The notes beneath the pieces are model-generated. The model made no database searches. It was given only the letters and a program-made list of their open reading frames with translations, and was not told the origin of the DNA. The translations under genes and the position numbers were made by a program. Below are positions 13,217 through 23,758 of a stretch of DNA of 64,000 bases, in pieces. Positions within the stretch are counted from its first letter, which is position 1; each line of letters begins with the position of its first letter. The stretch comes from Rotaria socialis (Eukaryota; Rotifera; Eurotatoria; Philodinida; Philodinidae), in assembly GCA_905331475.1 (NCBI GenBank), contig CAJNYU010002233.1, positions 32,429 through 96,428 of the forward strand, read 5' to 3'.

Positions 13217-14897
13217 CAGCAGATCAGGGGTGCAGAATCTGCCGAAAAAATACAAAATTTCCCCACACGGAGCTTTTCTTTTTGGGAAATTTCCCCCACT
13301 ATAAAATTGAATAATAAAGCAAGGAATTCTCGTTTAAGATGTAGGTATATCCTTAAAAAGATTGTCAATAGTCTATGATTTGTTCTTTCATAATTCTTGC
13401 CATTGATGTTCTAAGTTTCTCAAAAACCTACCGACTGTCTAAATATAACAGAAGCAGCTTATATACTTCATGTAAAGATTACAGAAAAAAATTGAATTTA
13501 TCTATATGTACCAACAGGTGCTTCATATAACTCTTGTAGATTTAGCGTATCAACAAATCTAACACCACCTAAACTGCTTCGAATAAAAAACAAAGCAACT
13601 CTATAAACAGTCAATCTAGCTTTTTCATTCTTTTTAAGAAAATCTTCAATGTTTGTTGTCTTTCATTTTGTTCTTGTGCACATCATGTATACAGTATGTG
13701 ATTTGTTTGAAAAGTGTAATTCCACATTAGCTTTTAAACTTTGAAATCGGGGTGATAGAAGTTCATTTACTTTCTGTTTAATATGTTGAAAAATCTCACA
13801 TGAAATTTTATGACACCTAATAAATGTTTTGGTGGTTGTCTTTTCCAGATAGAACAAGGCATAATCGTGATTGTCTCTAAATTATTATTGATTTTTAAAC
13901 CTCTCAGTATCAAGAAATCATCTCAGTATTTGATAGAATCCAGTCATTATCACATCACCCACTTGTGTATATGATGATGATGATGATGATTCTCTGTTGT
14001 TTTTTTCTACGTTAATATTGAAGGTGAAGTGGCAGTGCTGATTTATGGGTTTTGCTAAGCCAGCAGATTATAGAATGACATTTTCTTGCTGTTATTTTTC
14101 AAATTTATTAGCATCCTCATAATCACCACTGGTAATTGTTCTGCTACTTTCAGTTGTTTCTTTATCACAATGATATCTGGTTAAGTTATTTTTAGGAATC
14201 GTTAATTTAAATATTTCCTTATGGTGTTTTTTTTTTCAAATGTACGTTTACGTTATCTTTTCGTCCCACTCATCCACAATAGAAACATGATACCTGCTAT
14301 TTACTAGAATACATTTCTATTATTCAGACATGCTAAATATTCTAAAAACTAAGAGGAAGCGAAACAAAAATGAGTGAAAAGAAAAGATTTGCGAGTGACA
14401 AGGATCATATTATGCGTCATCTGTTCTATGATTGTAGATTAGTCATCATAGCGCTTGTATATGTATAGGAGTACACAATTACAACGATATGTAGCTATAG
14501 AGAAAAGACAACAACTAGTGGCATTCGGTTAGGGAAAAACAAAACGAAAAGAGGAGAAAACAAATAGCCGTTTTTGCATCATAGTTACGCTCAAGAAAGA
14601 GCGAAAGATAAACAGTAGTGCAACGCATCATCAGCGTCAAACAAAGAAGAATATACTGAAACCGTGAGTAAGAAATGGATGATTCTTTCAAAATTTACAT
14701 AAACTAAAAGAAGAAAGAGGCATGATATGATCGATGCACATATAAATAAAACAAGATTCGTTTGGAAAAATACTTGCCCCTGCACGCTTAGAAGAGAAAA
14801 TATTTTTCCAAGAATTTCCCCTGATGCTTAGGTTTGCAAAATTTTCCCCACACGGCCGTACGCGCACACGGGTAGATTCTGCACCTCTGCAGCAGAT
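13217..14897. mobile_element. hAT-like DNA element, 1665 bp, with 8-bp target duplication
   Basis: The element spans 13225-14889. Left end CAGGGGTGCAGAATCTGCC; right end, reverse-complemented, CAGAGGTGCAGAATCTACC, a 19-bp TIR with two mismatches. Subterminal tracts rich in TTTCCCCAC occur at both ends in direct orientation. A perfect 8-bp duplication CAGCAGAT flanks it (13217-13224 and 14890-14897), diagnostic of a hAT-type insertion. No intact transposase frame is present; the longest open frames are about 64 codons, so it is either decayed or non-autonomous. It contains a short ATG/TGA triplet microsatellite near 13972-13990. Confidence 0.9.
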
Positions 14898-15612
14898 TGT
14901 CCAAGACCCTTTTGCTTTCTCTCAATTTGTATCTGAACAATATATATTTTTCTTTGTTTCAATTTAGCCTTGCTGTTTCTCGTATATGCCCGAGGAATAG
15001 TTCATTTTATATATAGACTAGGTGCAAAGAATGCAATAGTTTTATTTTAATTTGAAACGAACTTTAACTATAATTTATATTGAGAACAATTTACACAAAT
15101 CGATACTTTAAAACAAGATATATTTATTATTTGCATGTAATCTCACACTACTCTAACAACAGTAATTACTGACATCATTTCAGGATCATCACATAAAAAA
15201 GTATATGAACTTGATCGTGGATGTAACAAGAAATCTTAAGAATACCCCTACCCCTGTCTTCACCCCACACTAGCACTCCATACCTACAGCATCAGCTTGA
15301 TTCATACCTTTGTAGTTTCATCTTAATCCATATGGCATTTATATACTAAGCATTTTGCCATAATAAAATTAATACGTAACTATCACATTGAAATAATTTA
15401 TTCAAAGAGCTGGTGAAGAAGAGTATGGTGTTTTAGTCGTCAAAACATAGATGTCGTACTTGAAGTGTAGTTCAAGAGCTGAACTCAAGTTTCAAGTATG
15501 ACACTACTGGTACTTTTAAACATTGTCCTTTCGAAAACATACAAACATAATTGAAGGAATAACACTTATGTGAATACTTAATGCATAATTTTTATTTTAA
15601 AAGTAAATTAAA
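14898..15612. other. Intergenic
   Basis: AT-rich stretch between the hAT-like element and the 3' end of the CBM14-NHL gene; nothing recognised apart from the probable 3' UTR next to 15612. Confidence 0.5.
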
Positions 15613-17483
15613 TCAACAAGTAATAGTTTCCGGAAGAATGTTAAACTTTTGAATGCGATGATTTCCAAGGTCACTGACAAATATATTTCCCTCACTATCA
15701 AGTGCTAGGCTATAGGAATACATTAATTGATTTGCTGCATTCCCAAAATCATGACCACCAATAATCGTCACTCCAACATTGTCATTCGGTCCCCATCTTT
15801 GAATGCGACCATTATAAGTATCAAGAATATACAAATTTTTGTACTTGTCCACTTGAAGACCGTACGGCATATTAAGTTGACTAGCATTGCTTCCTCGTCC
15901 ATAACCACCAGCCACTGTGATTCCTTGAGAAGCTCCTTTGACGTATTTTTGTATGCGACAATTACCTGAATCAGTGACATAGAGTGTTTCACAATCATCG
16001 ACAAAAACACTTGTTGGGCCATCCAGGCTATTAAAAGTAGATACATCTCCGTTGTTGCCAGCGACAATAATTCCATTATTACTTCCATTGGTAAATTTTA
16101 AGATACGACCATGGAAATAGTCTGGTAAGTAGAATGTATGGGTCTTTTCGTGAAAGAACATACTGTAAAGAAAACTGACATAATTTACTCCAGCACTTGT
16201 ATCATTTCTGATAGCAATAGTAATACCACTGGTTGCATCTTTTGGCCACATTTGTATTCGATGATTGCCATAATCGGCGATGTAAATATTTTCATCTTTA
16301 TCAACATATACATCAACAGGGCCATCTAATTGATTCGGCGCAGAACCAACACCATTACCACCAGCGACTGTAATACCACCACTACTCAATGAGCTACCTA
16401 GAAATTTTTGAATACGATCATTGTCTTTATCAGCGACATAAACATTATTTCCATTGTGAGTATCGACAAAAACGCCCAATGGTGAACTCAAATGATGAGA
16501 ATCCGAGCCGTGTTCACTATCCATACCGACGATAATGGTTCCATCAGTAGACCATCTTGCTGTTTTATAACAATTGGTGATAGCTACAACGAAAAAAGAA
16601 TCGATTTAGCAAAATGATTCTTTTATTTTTCTGCGAAACACATTTCAACATTTCACGTTAGAAGCAGTTACTAGTGAGCAACAGGGCCCTCCTTATATTT
16701 ACTCATCTTTAAATAGAACTAACAATAGAACTTTCCCAGATGCCGATCACCTTTGAGTCATAAAACTATGTGTATTGTACCACGGAAATTGATAAAAGTA
16801 CAATAACGCTCCTATGTCTTCGTATCACCAAGCTAGGAGTACAAATTTTGTAGAATTCGTATACATTTTCGAAGCAAATTGTGATTGTAAGCTGTAAGGT
16901 ACGTTTTTTTTAGCGGCTGTCTCTCCTCCTCCACATACCAAGCATTATTAATTAAAAGCTATCCTCCTTAATTATTAGCTTTTTTTAAGGATGATTATAA
17001 TTCATAGGGCTCGAATATCTTGTTTTGCTGTCCGTATGAAATAAATTTTAAAAAGTAACAGATAATTACAAAAAAAACTTATTTTTTAAAATAAAAGCGT
17101 CTTATTCGTGATTGAGTACTTTGAATATATAGTATTAATTTCAATCGTGAAAATCGACCAGACGACATAAAATATTGCTCCCGCATATGTTAGACGAATT
17201 TCCGGAGAAATATGTACCGAATTTCGATTGATCTCCTGAAACTCCTAAAAACAAATTTCATTATGAGCTTACAATCGACAGCTTTCCAATCACACATTTT
17301 CTCAGCTTCATTCCAAACAAGTCCAGCCAGACATGACATTAAGTACGATACACCAGATGAACACTGATAAAATGAATGTACGTCAGATGGATTAGCAAAG
17401 AAACCATCGTTCTTGCACGTGAATCCATAAACAATTGAAGTGACGATCAGAGATAAGATGCCAATAGAGAATATGATTCTCAT
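15613..17483 (-). CDS. Secreted chitin-binding (CBM14) plus NHL-repeat protein
   Basis: Two exons, 17483-17273 and 16583-15613, join in phase 1 to give about 393 residues. The start ATG at 17483 opens a signal peptide (MRIIFSIGILSLIVTSIVYG). Next comes a peritrophin-A/CBM14-type domain (FTCKNDGFFANPSDVHSFYQ, then CSSGVSYLMSC and VWNEAEKMC), whose aromatics and spaced cysteines are typical of chitin binding. After the junction comes ITNCYKTARWSTDGTIIVG and about six NHL repeats with cores such as VYVADKDNDRIQKF, IYIADYGNHRIQMW, LYVTDSGNCRIQKY and IFVSDLGNHRIQKF, forming a beta-propeller. An extracellular role at chitin-containing structures (jaws, eggshell, gut lining) is inference. The intron is 689 bp, so a further small exon inside it cannot be excluded. 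Each domain call is firm; the fusion rests on the splice phase. Confidence 0.85.
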
Positions 17484-17804
17484 TTTCTTTTTCCTTAGAA
17501 AAATGAAGTGACAATAAGATAATCGATTTTCGTTCTTATTTTAAGCTTCTGGCTATTTATCAACAGGTGGTTTGATTTATACAAAGTGTGATCACGATGA
17601 GATACGTTGTTTTTTTGCTTTATGATATATATGGCAACAAAAAATATTGACTCATATTCGAAGTCTGTAATCGTCGATATTAGTTGACGTAGATGATATT
17701 GAAGTTGTTGATGATATGCATGTGGATCATATTGGTACTTGTTATCTGTTCTTGTGCATTACATGTTGGGTTTTGTTCAGTTAAGAAATTACCAATTGTG
17801 TCGA

Positions 17805-18905
17805 TTAGATTATGAATGCGAAAGTGGAGCTGGATGAAGAGATGACACGCATCCATTCTCTACTGTGAAAACGCACCGAAAGACACGCTAAACTATGAAA
17901 CAAATTTTGAAACCTACAGTTTATAGCTCGTGAATTTACAGAGAACGATGAACAAAACAAAAATTTCTCCAGTCTAACATAAACAGTACCAAAAAATAAA
18001 CATTTATTGGGCACAAGAGCGATACAGGAAGCAGAAGCTAAAGAAATAATGGCCTTGCCCATGATTGAGACCAGAGTATGTCTTCTGGAAGAGAAGATTC
18101 AACTGATCCAATTCAGTATAGCGACGAAGAGATCAATCTCGCTCATCGATATCTCGCCAAAAAGTGTAAGTACTCGATCGCTTCTGTTTGAAATATTTTC
18201 GTGAGAAAAAATAAACACGAGTCTTCATACTGCATATGAAGTGACGTTCGAATAGTTTTATGAAGCAAGCCTAAACTTTGAATATACAGAATAAAGGGAC
18301 AAGAGAGCCTGTGCTAGATGTGCTTGAAGGATGCTCAAGTAGCAAGTAATTCTTCTATGAAAATAAACACAAACCTTTCCATAGTGAGCACGTTTGAAAA
18401 GTCCTATAGGTGTTCACATTTGAGGGCTTATGGTAGGATATATTTCAATAATTATCTTGCTTTTGATGGCTTCATGTTGAAAATAAGTGATTTTTTTCAG
18501 TAGATTTGTGCGATTAATTACGAGACCAATATGAAATGAAAACAAAAGAAATATTAACATCGTGTATAAAAACAAAAGAAAAGTCAACAGTGTTTCCTTC
18601 ATATTATGTATATAATAAGCATCACTTGTACAGTTTCCAAAAAGTAAAAACCATTTATGCAAGAATCGTTCTTTCGTTCGAAATTTGTGCATAAGGTAAA
18701 CCCTATTCAGGTACGAAAAAGACCTAAAGCAACAAGTGCTATTAGGTATATCCACTAGAGGATTGAAATGAAGTAGCCCATCGTGCATGGCAACAACTAA
18801 ATAGTTGCATTTATCACTAATCTCTTTAATCATTACTATTTGTTCAATGTCTTCACATAAACTGGAACTGATTCTTTCATTAATACCTTCACTTGTCAAA
18901 GTCAA
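17805..18905 (-). pseudogene. Degenerate membrane-protein segment, copy A of a dispersed duplication
   Basis: Minus-strand reading gives an extracellular-looking NCTSDAYYIHN followed by a strongly hydrophobic span (LLTFLLFLYTMLIFLLFSF, HIGLVIN), then, about 350 bp on, AIISLASASCIALVPNKCLF. Matching segments in the same order and spacing occur at 29.15-30.04 kb. The acceptor-like TTTTAG seen before NCTSD in copy B is TTTTTG here, so this copy has probably lost splicing. No family is recognised. Confidence 0.5.
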
Positions 18906-19480
18906 ATATCATCAGACTTTATCTTCGATGGTCAATATTGGGGGAAAATGATCAGCGATAACATATCAGAATTGAAAGGATTCTAATTTGTCTCTAGTGC
19001 TTCTGTGACCCGATCGCTGATTACAGCTTTTAAAACACAATTTTGGATGGAATAAAAATGCTAGTTTGCCATCGTATAACCGATAGACTCATCAATGAAG
19101 TGATCGATAGAAGAACAAATGCGATATGTATGTCAGTACGTATCTTTGTGCTGTAGGAGAAATGAAGTCTGTCTCACAACACTAGAAATCTCAGACGAGA
19201 TTGTTTTTTCGATATAATGCGATGACGTATTCTCATCTATTCTTATATAGGGTAAAGTGAAACATAGGTATGCCAATAATAATTTCTCATGATATTCCAA
19301 TTCATTTCTGGCATTATTTCTTTTGTTTAAGTAAGACAGATACGATGAGGAAATCCTGAAGAACTTTTTGATTAGCCTCCAAGTTAAAAAATAATAATGA
19401 TGTAGACAAGATCATATAGCAATGGAACTTATACTGACTATCACACCCACATCATCGAGACATTTTGTTTCGGTTGCCTT

Positions 19481-20075
19481 AGCAGCCTTCTCTTATTGAT
19501 AACTTTTCAATCGAGAAAGACATGTGATATTGGTTGTGGTTTTTATCTGTTTGCGCCTTCGATCGTATCGACAATTACTTTCAGTATATTTGCAATCAAA
19601 TTCTGGGCTCATATAGCATCACAGATGGGTGCGATAAAAATCGTCGCTTTCTAACTGTACAATGTATACTCATTAATTATTTTGTTCGAGTTCTTGTGGG
19701 CAGTGGTGAATGACTTAGTGCTTGTGTCGCTATTGAACGACCAATAAACGTTGCACTAGGAATCAACTTTGACAAAAAAAAAGAGTAGACAATCGACTAA
19801 ATTGATTACTCCGGTTGTCCTTCTTTTGACTAGTTGCTCTCATGTATACGATCCACTTCATCGCCATTTAATGGGCGATGAAGACAAGCAATGCATATGG
19901 TGCGCAAGTAAATATTCACCATCCATACAAATATATGACTGCTTTTTTGAGTATTTTTCATTTTTTGATCCCATTCTCGATCAATTGTATATCGGCATTA
20001 GTAATTATCACAGCGGCGGCTCGTACTTGTTCAAAAGCGCAGAAGAAAAGTTCGGTTAAGCAACATTTTCGCGGA
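19481..20075 (+). pseudogene. Rhodopsin-like (class A) GPCR pseudogene, bdelloid-expanded type
   Basis: Fragments of one seven-transmembrane receptor follow each other in order but in shifting frames. TM1 end/TM2: LLLITFQSRKTCDIGCGFYL then FAPSIVSTITFSIFAIKFW. TM3 and DRY-like end: SACVAIERPINVALGINFDK. TM4: STKLITPVVLLLTSCSHVYD. Extracellular loop: HLMGDEDKQCIWCASKYS. TM5: FLIPFSINCISALVIITAAA followed by RTCSKAQKK. Frames change at a poly-A run near 19773-19781, near 19970, and at in-frame stops, so the gene is dead. TM1, TM6 and TM7 were not found; the sequence stops at a telomere-like hairpin near 20080. Class A receptor identity is fairly secure; the ligand is unknown. Confidence 0.75.
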
Positions 20076-20079
20076 TGTT

Positions 20080-20116
20080 GGTGTGGGGGTGAGTCCTTTT
20101 TTCACCCACACCCACG
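20080..20116. repeat. Telomere-like GTGTGGG hairpin
   Basis: TGGTGTGGGGGTGA is followed after about 8 nt by TCACCCACACCCAC, making an inverted repeat from the G-rich unit (TGTGGG) that I recall as the bdelloid telomere repeat. It sits exactly where the receptor pseudogene loses similarity. Confidence 0.5.
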
Positions 20117-21387
20117 CAAATAATTATCGGTATTGCCAATATAAGTATAACTCCCAACCGTTAATCATACATAAAAAATATTGTATATTGAATATGTTTT
20201 GAATCACCACTAGGATGTGGATGTACGTGTGATTCATGCACAAATGGAGGCATCATATCCACACCCGTACCATATTTAACTGTCAACATTTATTTTATTT
20301 ATAAATTTTGGCTTATGATTAGACAATGAACAATGATACATATATACAATATTTTAACATAGGACATTAACACGAGTTTAATATACGATATGTACAATTG
20401 AAAATGTTACAAATTTGTTTTTATACGATGCTACAATTGAGTTGAGAATAGATTACCTCAAACATATATACATACGGCAATATTTAATCTTAGAATTTAT
20501 ACAACCTATGACTGATCTAGAGAAGTTTCGAGTTTGATATCGAATTGAGCGGAAACTGAAAGTCAAAATTCAATGTCTATTTTAAAATTCACGTTACATT
20601 TACAATTTCTGTTTGGTGAATTGTGTGGATACGATTAGATATCGTTTTTGTATTCGTCATTTCATTTTTTAGTGGCGTAGCTTCGTAGAATAAAAAAGTG
20701 TATATCTTCAAACTTTGATGTACTACTGAGTTAACCGTTATGTATAATATGTATGCTAAGGTATTTTAGTTACCCTTAAAGATTCTGTCCCTGTATAAAT
20801 TTCTATTTCAACGACGTCAAAGTCACAGAGTATTGCTAAAAACCAAATGACATATTCTAATAGACGAGGGTTCAGGCAAGAGAGCCTCTATTTTAATTTT
20901 TTCCCTCAAAATATGCTTCTTCGTTGATGAGCACTGACTATAGTAAAAATGTACCATCGCTTTTTTGTTTTAATTCACCAGTCAACTATCCTAAATATAA
21001 CATTGACTTCAAAATTAGAATTGAATTTTGATTTGAACAATTCACTAAGTCCGACTAAAGAAACACTCAAGCTAGAATTTGAAATTCTTTTGAGTAAATT
21101 TGATATTGAATAGACTCTAATATAAAATGCCGATATGAAAGTTCTGCATACACATATAAGTGTATAGATTTTTAAAGTAATTGATGATGTTTAGATAATA
21201 GTGGATTGTCTGGATAAATCAGTAGGTAATCGATAATTAAGTTCACGTTTGTGCCATGATTTCATAGAAAACTTCGTTGTTTTCTCTATAATTTGATTAT
21301 ACCTTTCCTAAATGAAAAAGTCAAACATATAACATATTAGTACTTTTTTACATTAGCATAAACAATTTAGTAAGTGAAGATCGAAGC
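20117..21387. other. Intergenic
   Basis: AT-rich, no gene recognised. A single CCACACCCGTAC motif occurs at 20259-20270. Confidence 0.5.
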
Positions 21388-21689
21388 CAGAGATGGAACC
21401 GGCACTGGTTACCGGGAGATCCAAATTTCAGATTGATCAGTCTGACGGTAGATCAGCCGGTAGCAGGTCTATCTCGTTTCCTTTCATTAGTATATTATAT
21501 GTAGCTATTCAAAATATCATGTTCTTAATGATGTAAAATGATATGTGGATGAGTTTTTTCTACTATCAGCGAATTATTGATACGTTAACCAGTTGTTAAT
21601 TGACTAGTCACTACCAATAGACCGACCAGTAGCCAGTAGAAGGTCCAGTCCGGTGCCGGTCTTCAAACTCCAAACCGGCTCCACCTATG
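21388..21689. mobile_element. Possible MITE, imperfect TIRs, no clear target duplication
   Basis: Left edge CAGAGATGGAACCGGCACTGG; right edge, reverse-complemented, CATAGGTGGAGCCGGTTTGG. The inside is GC-richer than its surroundings, with repeated CCGGT and GACCGACCAGTAGCC-like motifs. The flanks (ATCGAAGC, ATATGTAC) do not match, so this may be a decayed element. Confidence 0.45.
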
Positions 21690-21926
21690 ATATGTACTAT
21701 AATTTATGGGTTCAATCCGAAGTCTTTTCATAATCTACTACGAGAATAGATATCTAGTATACATTTGAGATCCCACAAATAAAGCTCTTACTTATCGGCC
21801 AATTCGAAAAATTATTTTATAAAAACGATCAGCGTAAAAAATATCTACAAGATAGGCTATGTTTGGAAAAAAATTAAAATATTTTGCGTTTGCACGGTGG
21901 ACTTCTCATGGAAATAGGATGTGTGT

Positions 21927-22078
21927 TAGTGTCGTAACCAGGGTATGGCATGCTTGAGCCTTGCCCAGCCACCGGTCATTTTTAAAAAACTGATTTCAAA
22001 CAAAGAAGCATTATGTCTCACCAAAGATAAGCTTGATTAAAATCGTTTGGGCACTGCCAAATCCTGGTTACACCACTA
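21927..22078. mobile_element. Short MITE, 152 bp
   Basis: Left end TAGTGTCGTAACCAGGGTAT; right end, reverse-complemented, TAGTGGTGTAACCAGGATTT: inverted repeats of about 20 bp with few mismatches. The flanking 8-mers ATGTGTGT and GTAGGTGT agree at 5 of 8 positions, consistent with an old duplication. No coding capacity. Confidence 0.65.
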
Positions 22079-22110
22079 GTAGGTGTGGATGTCTAGAACA
22101 TAAGCATAGA

Positions 22111-22130
22111 CAATCACACCCACACCCGCC
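22111..22130. repeat. Interstitial telomere-like motif
   Basis: CACACCCACACCCGCC is two and a half copies of the reverse complement of the G-rich TGTGGG unit. Similar one- to two-unit motifs lie at 19441, 20102, 20259 and 25241. Confidence 0.4.
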
Positions 22131-22587
22131 AACTATTCTAAAATCCATTCAACAAGCTTAAGCTAGTTTAAAAAAAGCTCTGAATTGGTTAATATATCAG
22201 TTGCATACGTTAAAAATATGTTCATAGACAAAAATGTCTTCGTTAAACCGCTAAAAACGCGTTGATAATAGAAAAAAAAACGTTTTCATGCATTTAATTC
22301 GTCAAGTGAGCAATTTTGAAAGCGTTGGTCTCTTGAATTCTCTCCTTCAATACGTGAAAACAACGCTTTAAACGCTAATTTGTCGACTTCGGTAGGATAA
22401 CATAGGACACAGAAATACCCAGCGTGACATTATGCTTACGATAGTAGTATCATTTCGAACACATCTATTAGCTCTTTTTTCTAGCGCGATCTTGAAAGTA
22501 CTACTAGATCTTCTCACTTTTCAAAGAACTACTAAAGAATAATTAATACAACGGTGCATATACATCGTATGAGAGCAAAATAATAGT

Positions 22588-23186
22588 CTCGTGCCTAGAG
22601 GTGTCAGCCGTATGACTGAGTCGCCGCAGCAGCCGATTTTCCCATAATACCAGCCGCCGCCGCCACCAAATTACTGGTAATTTTAAGAATTTGTAGCAGT
22701 CGCCACTAGAGGTGTCAGCCGAAGGGTTGAACGGCGACGGCGAGCAACAGTTTTCAATTTTTGAAGATTTCCAGCGGCTCGTTATTTGAATGAGTAATGT
22801 CTTCAGCGGCGGCTGCTACAAATTCTTAAAATTTTTTTCACAGCGGCGGCGTCGGCTGATATTTGTAAGTCCTTATGTGGCAGCGACGGCTCAGTTAAAA
22901 ATTCACTGACGAAAATTAAAAGAAAAATGTTCGATTCGATCGCATATGTATTGATGTCAGCGGCGAAAAATAACGCTATCAAAATTTTTTATCTCTTGCA
23001 GCGGCGCAACGGCTAAACTTGTTTTTTCGCAGCGGCGGCTGCCACAAAATTCTTAAAATTACTACTAATTTGGTGGCTGCGGCGGCTGATATTATTGAAA
23101 AATTGGCTGCTGCGGCGGCTCAGCCGTACGGCTGACACCTCTAGTCGCCACCGTTCAACCCTTCGGTTGATACCTCTACTCGTGCC
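22588..23186. mobile_element. Outer hAT-type MITE interrupted by a second one
   Basis: The outer element spans 22596-23178. It begins TAGAGGTGTCAGCCG and ends with the complement of TAGAGGTATCAACCG. Both sides carry the 8-bp duplication CTCGTGCC (22588-22595, 23179-23186). Removing the inner insertion and one copy of its duplication leaves an ancestral element of about 138 bp. Confidence 0.93.
22699..23151. mobile_element. Inner hAT-type MITE, 437 bp, nested in the outer copy
   Basis: The inner element spans 22707-23143, from TAGAGGTGTCAGCCGAAGG to CGTACGGCTGACACCTCTA. Its own 8-bp duplication GTCGCCAC (22699-22706, 23144-23151) lies within the outer element. The interior holds many CAGCGGCGGC-type motifs in both orientations, resembling the transposase-binding subterminal repeats of hAT elements. 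Its left 100 bp closely match the 178-bp copy at 7269-7446. Confidence 0.93.
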
Positions 23187-23476
23187 TGATCAATACATTT
23201 CTTTTGTCATTTTTCTGAAATTGACCTCTCTACCACCTATCTCTGTTCGTGCTTAATTTCTTTATCAAACTCGATTAGCATCAAACTCTCATGTTTGCTG
23301 TTTCGTTCTCATTCTCATGCTTATTTTTCTTTTCATACTAAATATACGACGTTATAAGACGAAATCAATAAAATGAATAGATTTTTATTATATTCAGTAC
23401 GCTCTCATATTCAAAAACGAGCACATGAAATCTGAAATAATTGTTGTTCATTATTGAAATAAGTCATATTCCACAG

Positions 23477-23590
23477 ACTTTTCATTGTCGAAAAAGAAAA
23501 GTTGAATCAACGAAACTTTCAATCAAATTTATCGATGAAGAAGAATCAATTATAACTCAATTGATACACGAAGAAAATAATTTGCGATGA
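23477..23590 (+). other. Isolated exon-like open frame
   Basis: After a TTCCACAG acceptor-like site, 37 codons read TFHCRKRKVESTKLSIKFID and then EEESIITQLIHEENNLR before TGA. The composition is protein-like, but no partner exon or family is recognised. Confidence 0.25.
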
Positions 23591-23758
23591 ATAAATACTT
23601 TAGTTCATTAAAAAAAAGATTTATCAATGTACTTTCTTGAAAACAGTTCTATATCGACGTCTAATTAATATTCTATTGCATGCAACTATTCATATCAAAC
23701 TTTTTCCACAATTGATTGACGCGTCATGATGAAAATCAACGAGACATATTTTACTTAC

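Noticed and set aside
21388-21689. Assigning this TIR pair firmly to the hAT superfamily
   Set aside because: The ends look hAT-like but the flanking 8-mers do not match, so only a possible MITE is reported.
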